Source of the DNA: Gamarada debralockiae
Taxonomy: Eukaryota; Ascomycota; Leotiomycetes; Helotiales; Hyphodiscaceae
Direction: 5' to 3'
DNA length: 64,000 nucleotides
Assembly: GCA_002803225.1 (NCBI GenBank)
Contig: NXFV01001126.1
Coordinates: 42,588 to 106,587, forward strand
Part shown: positions 61,489-64,000 of the stretch, in pieces
How the letters are laid out: every line of letters begins with the position of its first letter
Numbering within the stretch: position 1 is the first letter of the stretch
Notes under the pieces: model-generated
Told to the model about the DNA's origin: nothing
Database searches by the model: none
The model's input: only the letters and a program-made list of their open reading frames with translations
Position numbers and translations under genes: made by a program

Positions 61489-63110
61489 TTAAAGCAAAGA
61501 GATGCAACCAACTGCCAACAGTACCATCGCAGCCACTGCATTTGGATCGCCTCGTACGCTGACGGCTGCACTCTTCTTCGTCTTCGTGGGCGAAGCTGCT
61601 GAGCTCGTCGCCGTAGAGGTTTGTTTGCCCGGATTGTTGCTCTCGTCGTCCGCTAATGGAGTGATTGCTAGACCTGAAATGACAGTACCGCTGGCGTTCT
61701 CCACCTGTTGAGTCACTTTCGTAGCGGTGACGGACACCAAACTCCCACTTGGTTTAGGTGAAATACCATTGTTGATCAGATCTTGAGCTCCTGGAGGAAC
61801 GGCTGGGGTGGTGAAGTTGCTGTCGAAGCTAGAACTTGTGATGAGAGATGCAGCACAAGTTGGCGGTACGACGGAGATATTCTGAGCCTGGAGGCCTTGA
61901 AGGGCGGTGACGTTCAGGGTATCGAATTGGGATTGAAGAGCGTTGAAGTCTGGAAGCAGTTGAGCGGACCCGTTGCTGTTGATGTTGACAAGTCCGTAGT
62001 CAGATGTCTCTTCAGAATATTCGTAGACAAGACCTCCCGAAAGAACGGGGGTCATGAGAGGACCGTATAGGACCGGTACTTCGGTGAAGATTCGTGGTGC
62101 TGGAACGTTGCAGCCGTACTCAGAGAAGAAGATTGGAACACTCGTGTTGCTGAAGTCCGAGACGAGGACATCATAGCCCGAGGTCTGGAAGCTCGAATTG
62201 CCGCACCAGGAGTAGGAGTTTAGAGCAAAGAGATCGACTCGAGATGGATCTGATGCATCGCCAGTAGTAGTGCATTGGAGGTAGTTCCAAGTGTCTAGGA
62301 GGATATCTCGAACATCAGCAGCACTGTAGCCGACTGGGATGGTGCGGTTGGAGTGCTTCGCGATGTAGTTCTTGAGATCACGAGTAACGGCCTAGAAGAG
62401 TCAGAACTGGCCACATGACCTGCAATGAGTCCGGGGACTTACACGCATATATGGAGGAACAACCCCCCCGCTTGGGACATCATTGATAACCTCATTTCCA
62501 GAAAAGAACAGTAGAGTGTTGGGGAAGCTTTTGAATGCCTCAACCACAGCAAATGTCCGGTTCAAATATGAAGCATCGTAGGTGGTCCAAGGTGTGCCAC
62601 GGTCAATGCTCTGGCCCGCTAGTGGAGAATTGACATCGATCAACATGTATATTCCCACCGCATTGAAGATGCTGGCGCACATATCGTGATTGAGATCCGG
62701 GTCGACGTTGTAGACTCGAATTGCGTTGACACCCAGCTGCTGCATCAGCGCAGCATCTCGCAGACAGACATCTCCATCGCTCAGCGGATCAGCGCCACTA
62801 GCTGGATTGTAGCCGGAAGATCCACCTGGTTGATATGCCACACCAAGAATCTGGAAGCGGTCGCCGGTGACTGAATTGATGAAGTCGGAGCCTTTAACCG
62901 TGATGGGCTGCACAGCGAGTGCGAGGTTGGCGCAAAGCGCGAGGAGCGAGAGGAAGGTCTGCAGATAGATTCATGTTAGTATGAGAGCATAGATCTGTAG
63001 ACACGCAAAGAGATTGTCGTATTCTGGGGCCCGTATCGCGAAATAAATATACAAAAAGACGTTGCGTTAAATGACGAGTGCGGGGGATCAACACGAACCG
63101 TTTGAAACAT
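61489..63110 (-). CDS. GPI-anchored 1,3-beta-glucanosyltransferase (GH72, Gel/Gas family)
   Basis: A cell-wall enzyme that cuts and re-joins beta-1,3-glucan chains, acting outside the plasma membrane. Three exons (63110-63099, 62958-62443, 62391-61489) give 477 codons, 476 residues. Exon 1 is only 12 nt (MFQT) and completes the signal peptide (MFQTTFLSLLALCANLALAV). The catalytic domain starts PITVKGSDFINSVTGDRFQI, with YQPGGSSGYNP. Both glutamates are present: E160 in FFSGNEVIND and E267 in FFSEYGCN. There is no CBM43/X8 cysteine module. The protein instead continues through a Ser/Thr-rich stretch (QTSTATSSAASPTKTKK) to a hydrophobic tail (AVAAMVLLAVGCISLL), a GPI signal. This is the Gel1-type architecture without X8. 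Intron 1 uses donor GTTCGT. Confidence 0.94.
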
Positions 63111-63737
63111 TGTCTCTGCGATTCAATCTAATCCCCCAAATGTTTCAGCTCCTTCAATGCTTTCTATTCTGCGAATTCTCAAACGATTGACGATTTTCAG
63201 CGAGAGACAGAGTGCAAATAACGACAGAAGGTTTGTAAAACAAGAAGCATCACGCAAGAAACATGCCGGATAGGAAGGAACGAAGCTCTTGGGAATTCCT
63301 TGGTGGCGGCGACACGAGCGAGGGCCGGCCGTTCGTTGCTAATCTTGATATCGGCGCCCGAATTGGGTCAAGTCCCTCGCGGCAGATCAGCAAATGCATT
63401 ATTATGGCTAGCTCACCTTATCCCTGCGGTGGCTGCTCGTAGAGCCTCGGAATTGAGCTTCAGATTTATCAAGTATTACAGAACTTAAGTAAACGACAGA
63501 TTCTTTAAGATTTGAAAAGTCATTAATTATCATTGCAGGCAGATATTCATATTACAAGCCATTCCGATCTGAAGTAAAGGATCCCAGTGCTATAGGCTTC
63601 ACCGACGAGGAAGGGCTTCTTCAAGAGCTTGCTGGTCGTCTCACACAGCTCAATCGTCCCCAAAGTCTTTCCTACCTTTCTCTACCTCCACACTATTATA
63701 CTTGTAAAACGCCCCTATCGCAACCCTGTTAGCTGAA
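63111..63737. other. Intergenic between GH72 and TPR genes
   Basis: It contains the GH72 promoter (minus gene, start 63110) and the 3' flank of the TPR gene. No gene is seen. GGCCGGCC at about 63325 is an isolated GC palindrome. Confidence 0.5.
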
Positions 63738-64000
63738 CTAGATATGTAGAGATTCAAGCCCTAACTCCTCCTCCTGCCACTTATTGAAAGCCCTAAGCGA
63801 AGACTGCGTGTGAGGATGATCTATGCCTAGGCATCTCTTCCGAAGTCTAACACACTCCTCCATCAATGCCAGCGCTTCTTTAGCGCAACCTTGGTCTTTC
63901 CATATAAACGCAAGATTATTCATGCTGGTCAGCGTGTCTGGATGCTCCTGCCCTAACACCCTCGAACTCGTCTCCATCACTTGCACGTCTAAGTCTTCGG
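63738..64000 (-). CDS. C-terminal end of a TPR (kinesin-light-chain-like) protein, cut by the window edge
   Basis: The frame is open to the window end and lacks a start, so this is the 3' part of a longer gene. It encodes TPR_12-type repeats: EDLDVQVMETSSRVLGQEHP, then DTLTSMNNLAFIWKDQGCAK, EALALMEECVRLRKRCLGID and HPHTQSSLRAFNKWQEEELG. The repeated LG-x-[ED]HP-x-T pattern is characteristic of the repeats found behind NB-ARC or other NTPase domains in fungal NLR-like proteins (HET-related). The family identity is clear from the repeats. What lies upstream (NACHT, NB-ARC, patatin or PNP-UDP domain) is outside the window and cannot be judged. The protein stops 19 residues after the last conserved HPHTQ. 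Confidence 0.8.
   Translation of the reverse strand, partial: EDLDVQVMETSSRVLGQEHPDTLTSMNNLAFIWKDQGCAKEALALMEECVRLRKRCLGIDHPHTQSSLRAFNKWQEEELGLESLHI

Overview
This is a window of nuclear DNA from a filamentous ascomycete (Pezizomycotina; the protein set and gene style suggest Leotiomycetes/Helotiales, which is an inference). The evidence is many short spliceosomal introns (about 46-235 nt, GT-AG with one GC-AG), well-separated single genes on both strands, and typical fungal proteins: THI5, TYW4/ppm2, Atg18, a GH72 glucanosyltransferase, a Ca2+-regulated mitochondrial carrier and cyclin C/Ssn8. I rebuilt exon structures by hand. In every multi-exon model with a defined start the exon lengths sum to a multiple of three and the protein reads through the junctions.

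Layout. 1-10.9 kb holds a thiamine-pyrimidine synthase (THI5/NMT1, minus) with a TPP riboswitch inside a 5' UTR intron, an MFS transporter (minus), the three-module wybutosine enzyme TYW4/ppm2 (minus) and, divergent from it, atg18 (plus). 10.9-22.3 kb is gene-poor. It holds only one C2H2 zinc-finger regulator with a long leader. 22.3-31.6 kb carries four minus-strand genes: a kappa-class GST, a giant single-exon DDHD phospholipase, a conserved protein of unknown function and a small hypothetical gene. 33.2-49.2 kb is the densest part: an FAD aromatic monooxygenase, a Ulp1-type SUMO protease, a WDR48/bun107 deubiquitinase activator, a mitochondrial S-adenosylmethionine carrier divergent from a tRNA(Ile)-lysidine synthetase, a four-EF-hand mitochondrial carrier and cyclin C. 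49.2-51.9 kb is intergenic and contains a 251-bp inverted-repeat element (MITE). 51.9-59 kb holds a hypothetical protein, a small probable mitochondrial protein, a Qc-SNARE, a RING/TRAF-type zinc-finger protein and a small three-exon SH3 protein that no single long reading frame reveals. 59-64 kb holds a frameshifted cysteine-rich mini-gene, a GPI-anchored GH72 enzyme and the 3' end of a TPR (kinesin-light-chain-like) gene cut by the window edge.

The genes are mostly housekeeping and do not form one cluster. Three neighbourhoods may mean something: the riboswitch acting on THI5; the SUMO protease beside WDR48, whose human relative carries SUMO-like domains; and the shared 252-bp promoter of the mitochondrial SAM carrier and the lysidine synthetase. 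I found no rRNA, CRISPR array or convincing tRNA. The strongest non-coding signal is the eukaryotic TPP riboswitch.
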